From positions 2,480,001 through 2,544,000 of the forward strand of contig JAJHTX010000001.1 in the NCBI GenBank assembly GCA_032164295.1: a stretch of DNA of 64,000 nucleotides, read 5' to 3'. This DNA is from Inonotus obliquus (taxonomy: Eukaryota; Basidiomycota; Agaricomycetes; Hymenochaetales; Hymenochaetaceae). Position 1 is the stretch's first letter, and the number at the start of each line of letters is the position of its first letter. Positions 45,544 through 55,811 of the stretch are shown here, in pieces. The position numbers were made by a program, and so were the translations under genes. The notes beneath the pieces are model-generated. The model had not been told where the DNA came from. It worked only from the letters and a program-made list of their open reading frames with translations, and searched no databases.

Positions 45544-47454
45544 TTACTCCAGTTTCCACTGATTGCCCTCAAGCTTGATACCCACAGGCCGCTTTTCATC
45601 CAAACTGATCCGACCGGCGTGTAGGATTGCGGTTGTAAGCACGGTATTGGAAATGGTCGGGAGACCTTGAGAGTCAAAGTCATTCGGTTGATTCTCCCCT
45701 GCGTTAACGGAATGAGCAGCGTCAATGAATTTCTCGATGGAGATATATCCGTATCCCCGCTGTCCGTCGAAATGACCACTCTCAGATGGCGAGTATTTCA
45801 TGCTGACATTTTATCATGCTTGAGAACCAGCTGACCAGCGAAGTTTTCGGGAGGTAACTTACTAGAATGGGTTATAGCTGATGAAGGCAGGGACAAAGAT
45901 AAACGAGACATAATCAGGGACCGGACAGTTAGCCGAGGGAGGAATGAAAGACGTACAAGGACTTTCCGGTGTCGTCAACTGTTATGTCGTATCCGCGGTG
46001 TGCTTGGTCAACGGTGATATCTCCCTTACGGGTGAAGTAAGCGGAACAAAGTCATTCCAGCTCAAGTATGACTGCACGACTGCATTCTTACCTTCTCCCC
46101 CATGTAGTACCAATGTTGTGCGGTATGCACACCTGATTTGAGAGGTGCCGTCCACGAGGCAGTATATACTGCTGTTCCTTTATGTTTAGGGCTGGATAGA
46201 GATTGCCAATCGACGAGTAATGTGATGGTATCTTCGGTATTCTCAACACAGTTGTAGGGTTCCCCTGTTGCTATACCGGTGGCTGCGCTTGCAATTACAC
46301 GTGTTGGTATGGCTTTGTCCTGTAGGATCCAACAGCAGATATCGATGTGGTGAGATGAGAGGTAGTAACTGGGCACTGGCGTGAGTGTTCCTTCCTTGTT
46401 CGTAGAGGATAATAAAGTACATACCTAATGTCGCTGTCCTTTCCTGCCCATAAGCGGAACGTCTCAAGCTGGCTCTTCGGTTGACTCATCCATGCGCTGA
46501 AGAAGTTGAATTGTCCGAGAGATGCAGCGCGAACTTTCGCATCGCTGTACACCGGGTCAAACCTAGAGTCGTTTGATGAGAACTACGTAATGCGGAGGAG
46601 ACGGGCTGAGTACCTCTTGTGATGCTCAACGAAGCACACAACGTTGTTCCGTTTTGCCGCCTCGATGAGCTCGATGTGGTGTTCCAGCTTCTGAGTTGCC
46701 GGCTTCGTAACAAGGACGTGGAGACGGCGTTCCAGAGCATAGAGCGCTATCGGGAAGTGGGTATCTGTAATGTGAATCCTGAGCCCCTCTCATCGCCACG
46801 GACTCATTTCAATGAGCGTACTATCAGGTGTGAATATGATGACCGCGTCTCCTGGCTGAAGGGCATCGATAGCGGCTTTGTACGCCTCGGCGTCAACCTT
46901 TCCCTCTTCCGGATATGCCTTGAATCTAGAACGATATACGTCAAGATCATCAGGATCCGATGCCCGTTCGACGTACGATGTGTCTAAATCCTTGTACACG
47001 TTCCCAATATTGGTCTGCAAGTGATTACGGATGGCAGGGAACTTGTTGCCATTAACGCCGACCATGGAGAGGTCATCGACCTTCTTCCGTCTGCGCAAGT
47101 CGAAGAGCGTCAAAGCTACGACCTTCCGGGTCACAAACATCAACCAATCCGAATTTTGTTGGAAATGACTATTGCACATACACCGATCTAGATGGATCGT
47201 TCAGTCTGAGGTAGACAATGAAGTCCTACTGGGTACTTGCCTTCTTGTCAGACTTTGAAGCGCCAGTCTCCGTCCATCCTGTGGTGTACTCTCCCTAGCG
47301 AATCGCTATGAGCATCCACTCTTTGCGATGAATATTACAGAAGCGACTCACGGTGCCGCCTGTAAATCCAAAAGTTATGAGCACGGTGAACCAATCCAAA
47401 TGAATCAAGCAACTTACACATTAGGACATTTAAGTCTTTCTTGTTCGTCGACAT
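45544..47454 (-). CDS. Gfo/Idh/MocA-family oxidoreductase, D-galacturonate reductase-like
   Basis: Predicted 437 aa from eleven exons: 47418-47454, 47352-47359, 47241-47294, 47182-47187, 46822-47122, 46614-46764, 46425-46562, 46092-46368, 45957-46024, 45863-45877 and 45544-45802. Exons 2 and 4 are only 8 and 6 nt; both are needed to build the Rossmann strand NVLMCGTGEYTTG and the [18 protein letters not shown] join. Later motifs are [33 protein letters not shown] (the EKP-like Lys-Pro of the family), [49 protein letters not shown] and YNPFYMKYSP. It probably reduces a sugar acid with NAD(P)H; the D-galacturonate reductase label is from memory of basidiomycete annotations and would link it to pectin use. 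The intron 47188-47240 is GC-AG. Confidence 0.85.
47188..47240 (-). other. GC-AG intron
   Basis: In the oxidoreductase gene, after SDKK; it starts GCAAGT on the minus strand and ends CATCTAG before the 6-nt exon ATCGGT. Confidence 0.8.
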
Positions 47455-47829
47455 GGTGCTGGTTAATATCGATGTAGGTAGAGATGAAGGATAGAGAGAG
47501 AGAAGAGTCTTGGTACAGTGGTTTCACCGACACAGTATATATGCACGGTCAGTGTAAAAGTGATCAGGCGGCCCACGCGGGCCGGAGTGTCTTCCGCTGA
47601 CCCGAGGTCCTACCGTACAAATAACAACAAACTGAAGTTCACAAATCACGAAAACTGCTGGAGCTGGATGTTCAAGACAAGGCACACAAAAAGCAGAACA
47701 GCTTGTGGTATATATACCAACCGTAAGGACTTACATGATGCGACCTATTCTGAGTAAAAGGTGGAGAACGGAAAGCTAAAGCAAAGGACACGATAATGCC
47801 TCATTCATGATACTCCATAAGACCACAAA
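47455..47829. other. Oxidoreductase promoter / SMD2 3' flank
   Basis: Between two minus-strand genes. Contains GTATATATAC-like sequence near 47708-47720. No gene seen. Confidence 0.5.
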
Positions 47830-48461
47830 TCACGCCTGGTGTCGCAAGACTGCAGGGGGTAAACCAATTAGAAACACGAGAAACGAAGTTCAGCGGTGAA
47901 TACACTTACTCAAGATTACAGAATCACCCCTGGAGCCAAGTAAGATACGTTAACTTCGCCGTTTCATCCGCGTAAATGACAGAAAGCACGTACCGTAAAA
48001 ACATTTTGCTAATGAACCGATCTTTATTCACCGGCTTCTTGTTCTTCCCTTTCGGCACTTCCACCCACATCTAAGGTATAGGCACCAGGTGTCAGAGCAC
48101 GTATGCCGTTAGTAAACAGAAGACTCGCCTCTTTCACGTTTTCCAAGACCTGTGTGTCAAGTGGATAAGAGACTTGGTTGAATGGCCGACATGAAGACAC
48201 CGCACGCACCATGTTAGTATGCCTGTCAAAGGCTTTTACGCGTGCTAAGAGCTTCTTGTTGTTCCTCAAAGAGATCAGCACTTGGTGATGATTCCTGACG
48301 GCTTGCAAGAGAACCGACAGAGGGCCTTGTGAGATCTCGTGCTCTTCAAGCTGTCGGATTTGGGTTTCATTGAGCTCGGATTTGGTTGTGTTGGCGAATT
48401 CACTAGAGGTCGACTCTAGTGTCAATATGAGTCAACTGGAGGGAGACGTGACTTACCTCAT
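47830..48461 (-). CDS. SMD2: Small nuclear ribonucleoprotein Sm D2
   Basis: Predicted 111 aa from six exons: 48457-48461, 48210-48402, 48129-48149, 47994-48070, 47910-47929 and 47830-47849. The first exon is ATGAG (5 nt); the last two are 20 nt each. SmD2 is part of the heptameric Sm ring of spliceosomal U1, U2, U4 and U5 snRNPs. The spliced protein has Sm1 ([46 protein letters not shown]), the SmD2-specific insert [23 protein letters not shown], and Sm2 (FLRGDSVILILRHQA). The intron 48071-48128 begins GCGAGT, a GC-AG intron. Divergent from NOP7 across 164 bp. Confidence 0.95.
48071..48128 (-). other. GC-AG intron
   Basis: In SMD2 between VLENVKE and MWVEVP; starts GCGAGT, ends CCTTAG on the minus strand. 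Conservation of the flanking residues in all SmD2 proteins fixes the join. Confidence 0.9.
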
Positions 48462-48625
48462 TTTGTATAGGTAGGTCGCCTATGTTGAGGAGTTGGACGA
48501 TGTTAGTGGTCAAGGTTGGATCTGGAAGGGTACTGCAAAGCGTGGGAAGAAAATTTGTGAGATCCGTAGTTCTGCACCCGTTCTACACCCAACCTTCCCT
48601 TTCACTCCAATTTTGACACAGAAAT
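48462..48625. promoter_or_regulatory. Bidirectional promoter (SMD2 / NOP7)
   Basis: Only 164 bp separate the start codons of a splicing-factor gene (-) and a ribosome-biogenesis gene (+), so a shared promoter is likely. No specific site identified. Confidence 0.5.
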
Positions 48626-50716
48626 ATGGCTCGACTCAAACAAAGGGGAAAGGCTGGAGCAGCAAAAGCCTACGTGACTCGGTCAGCTGCAGTCAAAAAG
48701 CTTCAATGCTCGCTGGCAGACTTCCGAAGACTCTGCATCCTGAAAGGTTGAAAGTTTCTTGTCGAGTTGGAAAGCAACTGTTACTGATATAGTCGAAATA
48801 GGTATCTTTCCTAGGGAACCTAGGAACAGGAAAAAAGCAAACAAAGGGTCATCCGCTCCTACGTCGTTCTATTATGCGAAGGACGTTGCATACCTGGCGC
48901 ACGAGCCTGTGCTACAGAAGCTTAGGGAACACAAGGCATTTGCGAAGAAGCTTTCAAGAGCTTTAGGGCGCGGAGAATGGAGCAGCGCAAAAAGCATCGA
49001 AGAAAATAAACCTGTCTATCGGCTTGATCATATCATTAAAGAGAGGTGCCGTATCTTCACATTCTAACCCTACCATCCTATAACTGGCTTGTCCGCTTAG
49101 GTACCCTACTTTCATAGATGCCGTTCGTGACATAGATGATGCTCTTTGTCTTATATCGCTCTTTGCGTCTTTGCCTTCGAACGGTCGAGTACCTCCCTCT
49201 TTGATTGAAAATTGCGCCCGATTATCTGCCGAATGGCAACTATATATCATGCATACGCGCGCTCTCAGGAAGACGTTCTTGTCAATAAAGGGCGTGTATT
49301 TCCAGGCAGAAGTGATGGATCAGAATGTTACATGGCTGGTGCCTTATCAGTTTACACAGAATGTGAGTTACCCTCCAGAGCGAGACTGGGCGCATGCGTG
49401 CTAACGGAGTATGGTTCAGATTCCGTCCGACGTCGACGTACGGGTTATGCTAACATTTTTGGAGCTGTATCAGACCCTTCTCGGGTTTGTCTTCTTCAAA
49501 CTTTACACGGATGCGGGGCTTGTTTACCCGCCGCCGCTCGACTCTGAGAAGGATGCGACAGGAGCTGGTGTTGGAGCTTTCGGATTACAAGAGGCGGATA
49601 AGCATACTCTTACAGCCGCGAACGGGAATTCGAAGCCAAATGGCGATGGAAGGAAAATTCTTGCTAAAGATGTTCGTCAGACAATCAAGGAAATTTCCAG
49701 CACTGCTGTCAAGGACCGCGATACGATTTTACCGCTGGTAGAAGAAGAAAACAACAAGATGGAGGCAGAGACAGAGGATGATTTTGTCCCTCAGCCGTCA
49801 AAGACAAACCCAGAGGAGACATCCACTTTGACGACTCTGCGGGCACTTTCATCTTTACCTGCGTCGACCGTCACGAAGCTTTTTGCACCCTATGTTTTCT
49901 TCCTTCCAAGGGAAATCTCCCGTCCCCTCTTCGAGTTCATAATTCGATCGTTTGGTGGACGTGTTGGTTGGCCAGTGTCGTCCGGTTCAGGATCACCGAT
50001 CGATGAATCTGACGAAGCCATCACGCACGTAATCATTGACCGACCTTTGGTCGACAGCAAGCTATCGTCGGAGGAGAAGGAACGTCGACGACGACGCAAA
50101 TACGTTCAGCCTCAATGGGTCGTTGATTGCGTCAATGCAGGCAAAATACTACCAGAAGCCCCGTACCTCCAAGGCGCAACTCTTCCGCCTCATCTCAGTC
50201 CGTTTGGTGAGGGATCTGGAGCTTATGATCCTCAGGCTGCCGAGGCGGACAAGACCGCTATGAGTGTATCGGACAGCGGTGATGAAGCAGAAAGTATTTC
50301 TGATGGGGAGAATGACGAGGATATGCCTAAGGAGGCTCTCGATGCAGTCATTGAACGCACAGATGGCGATACTGAGCAATTACGGGCAGCTGAACTACAG
50401 GCAGAAGTGGAAGGAGTGGACTTCGGGACTTTTGAAAAGAAGGTCAGCAAGTTGACAAAGAAAAAGTCAGGAGATGTGGACCCGGATCGGACGAACGAGT
50501 TGGAGATGAATAAGATGATGATGAGTCGGAAACAGAGAAAGCTGTACGAGAAGATGAAGTACAGTGAGAACAAGCGGTCGACCGAGGTACAGTCAATCTT
50601 GCTTATGACATTGTCTATGACCACTCATATTATTCACCATTCCTCAGAGAGAGAAGTTGGAGCAGAGAAGGCGGGCGCTGAAGAAAGAGAGAAAGAAGAT
50701 ACAGGATACTTCGTGA
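48626..50716 (+). CDS. NOP7: Pescadillo homolog, ribosome biogenesis factor
   Basis: Predicted 620 aa from exons 48626-48746, 48802-49045, 49101-49362, 49420-50586 and 50648-50716. NOP7/pescadillo acts with Erb1 and Ytm1 (PeBoW) in 27S pre-rRNA processing and 60S assembly. The N-terminal pescadillo domain is clear: [93 protein letters not shown] and [24 protein letters not shown] domain follows at ~362-455 with Trp at [15 protein letters not shown]. The C-terminus is acidic, then Lys/Arg-rich coiled coil ending [12 protein letters not shown]. Length is typical. Confidence 0.96.
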
Positions 50717-50950
50717 TGCTTTCGCTTTCGATCTCTATTTGTTTTTGTAGATTTTGTTGAGGTATTATTTATTTGGTAGTGTACGTAAAGTCACGCACGG
50801 ACATGAAACTGAAAATCTAGAACGCTTGACTTTTCACCCTCATTAGTCTACTTTCCCGTTCCGTTGGTTTCTTATTAATACTACAACTTCTCGTCGTGGA
50901 CAAACTGGAGTATAACGCGGCCTTTTCAGTCCTCGATTCGCTGCTAAGCG

Positions 50951-53900
50951 ATGGTAGGCAGCAAATCGCGACCACCATCGCGACCAGTCACCAGGCAGTC
51001 CGCCGACAACCAGAATCCACCGTCTTATTCTGACCTTGAGCATGGTCGGAATCAGGCGTCCCAGGCATACATGGCTGCGACGACGATGACGACTGTGACG
51101 ACGACTGTACAGACAACTACCTTCTTTTCTTTGCCACTTTGGAGGCGCCGCACGGGGCCTCCCATGGCATTCCCGGCTAAGTCAGAAGGTTCGCATGCGA
51201 CGGAATTGCAAGGGCTAGCCACGGAAGACGGACGGATCGCTCGCTCAAGTAGCTACAACGTCGACTATAACAAACAGCTACCGGACATACCACCATCTGA
51301 GGAATTGGTTGATCCTACATTTGCGCGTCGGAATACTGGAATGATGTATTTTCCCACTGTTCAGCAAGATTCGGAGTCAAGCGCGAAGAGCACAAGGTCG
51401 TCTCGCTCGTCAACCTTGCTACCTCCGCAAGCTCAGTCGACGCGCACTCTCGCGCAAGCGGGTCTTGGTATCGGTCTTCCTCATGTCATGCCGTTAGCTG
51501 CTAGCTCAGCTCGGAACGCTTCACAACCTCCCGCTACGAGACCGAGTACCGCACCGAGGCCCATACGCCTGGGCACAAACCAAGAAGTCCGACGCGTCAA
51601 AAGCTTTTCACGATTCCAGACTGGACCTAGTACTGCTGCTCCAAGCACGGAAGACCGGGGCAGCTCAGTTCCACGGAAGAAGAGCACAACGCTGAGCGTT
51701 CCATCCGGTGAAAATTCTAGTCGTGACCCAGCTAGTGATGTTACCTTTGCATTACCGTCAAGTACCCGTCCGGAGTCGAAGCCCTTGATGAGGAGACCTT
51801 CATTTTGGAGTAGGAGGAGGGTGCAGTCGCTGAGAGCTTCGGATGAGGCACCATCTAATCCTAATACCCAACAAGATTCCGGTCTTGCACCTCCGCTTGC
51901 TTTACCTGCGTTTCAGCCAATTTCTCCAATGTTTCCGGAAAGGCCTGTGCAGTCATCCCCTGGGCCGTCTCCCCGTTCTCCCAGCTTTCAACCGTCTAGC
52001 AGGCTGAGGAGAAGGCACTCGGAGCGAAGCACGTCATCTCATCATTCACCTCTTTATGACTCGAGTTTCTCTGAACATCCTCCTCCCATTCCTCCGCGCT
52101 CTCCTTACCGCCCGGCCTCATCGCAAAAGGGAGCCAATGGAACCTTTTCGTCGATTCGAGAGCCGCAACCTCGCCCTGTACAAAATTCCATCACTACTTC
52201 ACCAGCGATTTCTCGACTTCCCGTGATAGACCAGCGACAGTCTCGACCACGGTCAATGACGAATCCTAACGTCTTGCAACGTCTCTCGATGGGGTTTTTC
52301 AATACTTCCTCTCCATCTACTCCCATTTCATCTCCATCAGTTTCTACGCATATAATGGATGAAAATTTCTCGTCATCTCCCAGAGAGTCTCGCACCTTTC
52401 CTAGACGCTCTTTCTCAAAATCAGCTGTTGAGATCCCGAAGCCACGGACAGACGAAGAGTCTCCCGAGGTATTCTTAGGGCGACTCGAAGCAGCCGTGAG
52501 TAAAGCTGAGATCGCAAATATTCTTGCGGCAAGGTTTGTTCACCATCCATGCCGTTATGATAGCAAAACTTACTGGCCTTGGTTTCCTAGCGGAGATTCT
52601 TTCTATTCTGCCGCTTTAAAGGCATACATCGATCGTTTCAACTTTACGAATGACCCGCTTGATATTGCACTTCGGAAACTGCTTATGGATGTGGGCTTGC
52701 CGAAGGAGACGCAACAGATTGATCGCGTTATCGAGGCATTTGCTGCCAGATACATGGCATGCAACCCGAATCTCTTCGTATCTCAGGGTAAATACATCAC
52801 ATCTGACATTTGAAAGATCCACCTGAACAACCGGTTCCTACTAGATCATCCGTACATCCTTGCGTTTAGCTTAATCATGCTCCACACGGACGCATACAAC
52901 AAGTCCAACAAGCGAAAAATGACGAAGGCAGACTATATAAAAAACACGAAGCTCGTAGGAGTGTCTACAGAAGTTCTTGACGTAAGGACTCTACCCGCCT
53001 ACAATCGCATGATTACGCTTAATCACTAAAAACCTAGTATTTCTTTGACAACATCGTGTTTGCACCGTTCATATTCATAGAAGACCCCATCGACGTGAAC
53101 GGACAGCGCGGTTTCACTCAAGATGGCAAATCACCTGTTTCAGGGAGCGGCCAGGGAACTCCTACCTTAAACGGGTCTGGGCTATCGGTGATGGGCAAAT
53201 CTAACAAAGTTGATGCATACTACCTTATTACGCGGGTAAGGGAAAACATACAGCCTAGTAAACTTCTCACTCAAGTGCCTCATAGAATCTTCTCCATGGT
53301 CTTCGGGTTGATGTGGAAACGTTCATTCCTCTGCGGAATCCATTCTCTTACCAAGGGACAGCGGGCTCGTGGAATGAGGCAGAACTCCGCAGGTCTTTCG
53401 CTCGAGCAGAAATGATTGACGTCGGTACTGTAGATCCCAGGAGGTCATCTACATTGCCGTTTTTCACAATGAATGTCGGCGGCGCGTCTGGCGCTCCTGT
53501 TAATGGCTTTGCTCCCCCTGTGGTATCGGAACAAGAGTGTATTCATCTGGAGTACTCGGCATTAAGGGTAACGAAAGTGGGTCTCCTCAACCGGAAGGGT
53601 AAGCGATTCCGCCCAGAATCGCCAGTATATTGCTAAATAATGCCATCTTAGATGATCTGTTGGGCGGGGGTAAACGTGCATCTAATAGAAGGTGGAGAGA
53701 GGTCAGCGTGATTCTGACCGGATCACAACTTCTCTTTTACAGAGATGCTGCGCTGGCTTTGAATCTCATAGTCCAGTCTCACTCCCCGGACAGTGAAACA
53801 TTCCCGGGTCAGTCTTCTTTCCTTAAGCCGGATGAGTTACTGTCCGTGAAGGATGCGATTGCTGTTTATGATTCGTCTTACGGCAAGGTATGGACAATAT

Positions 53901-55134
53901 TAATATTCACTGGTCGTATTTCTTCCTCTGACATTATGCTTGTTCTCGACAGCGAGATTACGTAGTGCGCCTTGTCATGTCGTCAGGCCGACAGATACTC
54001 TTGCAAACGGAAAACGAGATGCAGCGCAATGAATGGATTGCACACATCAACTATGCGAGCGCATTCAAGACAGCGGGGATCAGGATGCGTCCTGTTAGTG
54101 CGACGGAAAACGCCAGGATGGATCGTAGCTCTTATACGCGTGATGCTCCTCTCATCCCATCGGAATCCTCGACGTCTATTTCAGATGGAACAACCGAAGG
54201 CAACTGCACTACAACCACAGATACCCCTGATGCCGATGGTGGTAAACGAAGCCAAGAACACTCGGTCGACTTTGCAACAAATCTGCATTCTCGCTCAAGA
54301 ATTGTCCTAGGCAAAATACGAGAGTTCGAAGCGAAGATCGAGGCGGCGCGGACACAGCTTGAGTCGAATATAAGACTTGTCCATAACCTGGCTATTCTCA
54401 CACCATTCCAGCGATCTACTCGCGATCGGCTTCAGGCCGCGGTGGTCAATCTGTCTGGACACATCAGGCAGCTTCGCCTCGAAATAGTCAAGGCAACTTG
54501 CTTTCGAGATGTTCTAGCAGCAGACCTGGCATCTGAACAACGAGAGCAGAAATGTCGGAGGCAAGAAGATATTAGGCAGAGAGGTGGTCAGGATTGTATG
54601 AAAAAAGTTCACATTCCCTCGGTATCACTGTCTATGCACGAAGAGGCGGCCTTGTTCAATGGGCCTAGTCAATCTTTGTCTCGCAGTGATGTGTCCGACC
54701 TATCGCATGGGCAGCATGACTCTTCCATCTGCGAGTCGTTTCATTCCGCGCTTGACTTTGGCTCAGATTGGCCACGAAACAATCGCCCCCGTGGTAGTCT
54801 ACAGAAGGACAGTCCAACAATACAAAGCCTTGAACCAGTTTCGCCAGTTTGCACACCCTCCCATGAAATACCTCCAGGGAGTGTGAATGGATCAGGCTTC
54901 TTTGCGACCCCGTCCGCCGTTACACCTTCTGTTGATATCTCATCACCGCCGATCCCAGTGGCAATCAACCCTGTTGCTAGCCATAGAGTATCAGAGGAAC
55001 AAGCAGAGGAATGGGACAAGACACGCGCCGCTCGGCGGGTATCTCTAGTCAAGGTTCCCGCGACTCTGAAAGCTACGGACAAGATTGGGCATCCGACGAC
55101 TGGGCTTCAGACCAATCCCTTGACGGAGTCATAA
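50951..55134 (+). CDS. SYT1: Sec7-domain Arf guanine-nucleotide exchange factor with PH domain (SYT1-like)
   Basis: Predicted 1300 aa from exons 50951-52787, 52845-52981, 53038-53235, 53286-53598, 53652-53887 and 53953-55134. The first ~500 residues are Ser/Pro/Arg-rich and disordered. The Sec7 domain (~505-680) has LLMDVGLPKETQQIDRVIEAFAARY, with the catalytic glutamic finger at ~586, and HPYILAFSLIMLHTDAYNKSNKRKMTKADYIKNT. A split PH domain comes after (DDLLGGGKRASNRRWREVSVILTGSQLLFYRD, ending EMQRNEWIAHINYASA), then a coiled-coil-like helical stretch (~950-1020) and a disordered tail. SYT1-type GEFs activate Arf/Arl1 at the late Golgi. The exon 1/2 join uses the AG at 52844 and gives FVSQGDHPYILAF. 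Part of its 3' end is duplicated at 59746-60460. Confidence 0.93.
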
Positions 55135-55811
55135 TAACCATGCAGCTGCCATGACTCAATGGACAGCGACCTTAACTATACATAATCCTTTTATTTCGAT
55201 GAGCTATTGTGGGATTGGATTAATTATTCGATTATTTAGCGCAGATGGACACTTCAACGGGAATTAATAATCCTACTGGCGTAGGATGTATTTACAACCA
55301 TGCCATGGAATCGTGCATTATGTAATATTTCCCCAATATCGTGTTAATAATCAAAATTGTCTCATATGCATCCCAAGTATGGGAGCCTCCATCCTTTTCA
55401 ACCCAAAATCCTCACGGACAGAACCTCCTACAAACGCCATGCCTTCACTTGCCGCGAGAGTTGAAGATGATTAGTGATTCCAGACCGACTTCTCTTACAT
55501 AATCAGCTAAAAAGTCTTCTCAAGTTCGAGTTCTAATCAGCGGGGCCGCCCAGGCGCTTACTTACCTCTCTGGGTCAGGATCGGATAAGACTGTTCGGTG
55601 TGCCAATCAATTTACTATCACCAATTATTCCACATACTTTGTTGCCTCCGTCCTTTGAGGTACGCGAAGTGTTACCTTACCATTTGTTCCTATTCTCATA
55701 TCAACCGACCGCTCTGCTTACGTGAAGTCGTATCTCGAAGTATTAGGTACATCTTCACTATACACAAAGCATATCGCCTGACTAGACATGTTGCCATTCA
55801 AGGGTTTTAGC
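55135..55811. other. Intergenic region upstream of RdRP copy 1
   Basis: 3' flank of the Arf-GEF gene and promoter of the first RdRP. AT-rich (for example TTAATTATTCGATTATTTAG at 55220-55240). It has only weak local similarity to the matching gap before RdRP copy 2. A second ATG at 55788 is in frame with the RdRP but absent from copy 2. Confidence 0.5.

Noticed and set aside
49064..49071. CTAACCCT, possible telomere-repeat template
   Set aside because: Lies in a NOP7 intron and is explained by the branch-point CTAAC.
52788..52844. Shorter Arf-GEF ending at the stop after LFVSQGKYITSDI
   Set aside because: This is read-through into an intron; splicing at 52844 continues the Sec7 domain with HPYILAFSLIMLHTDAYNK.
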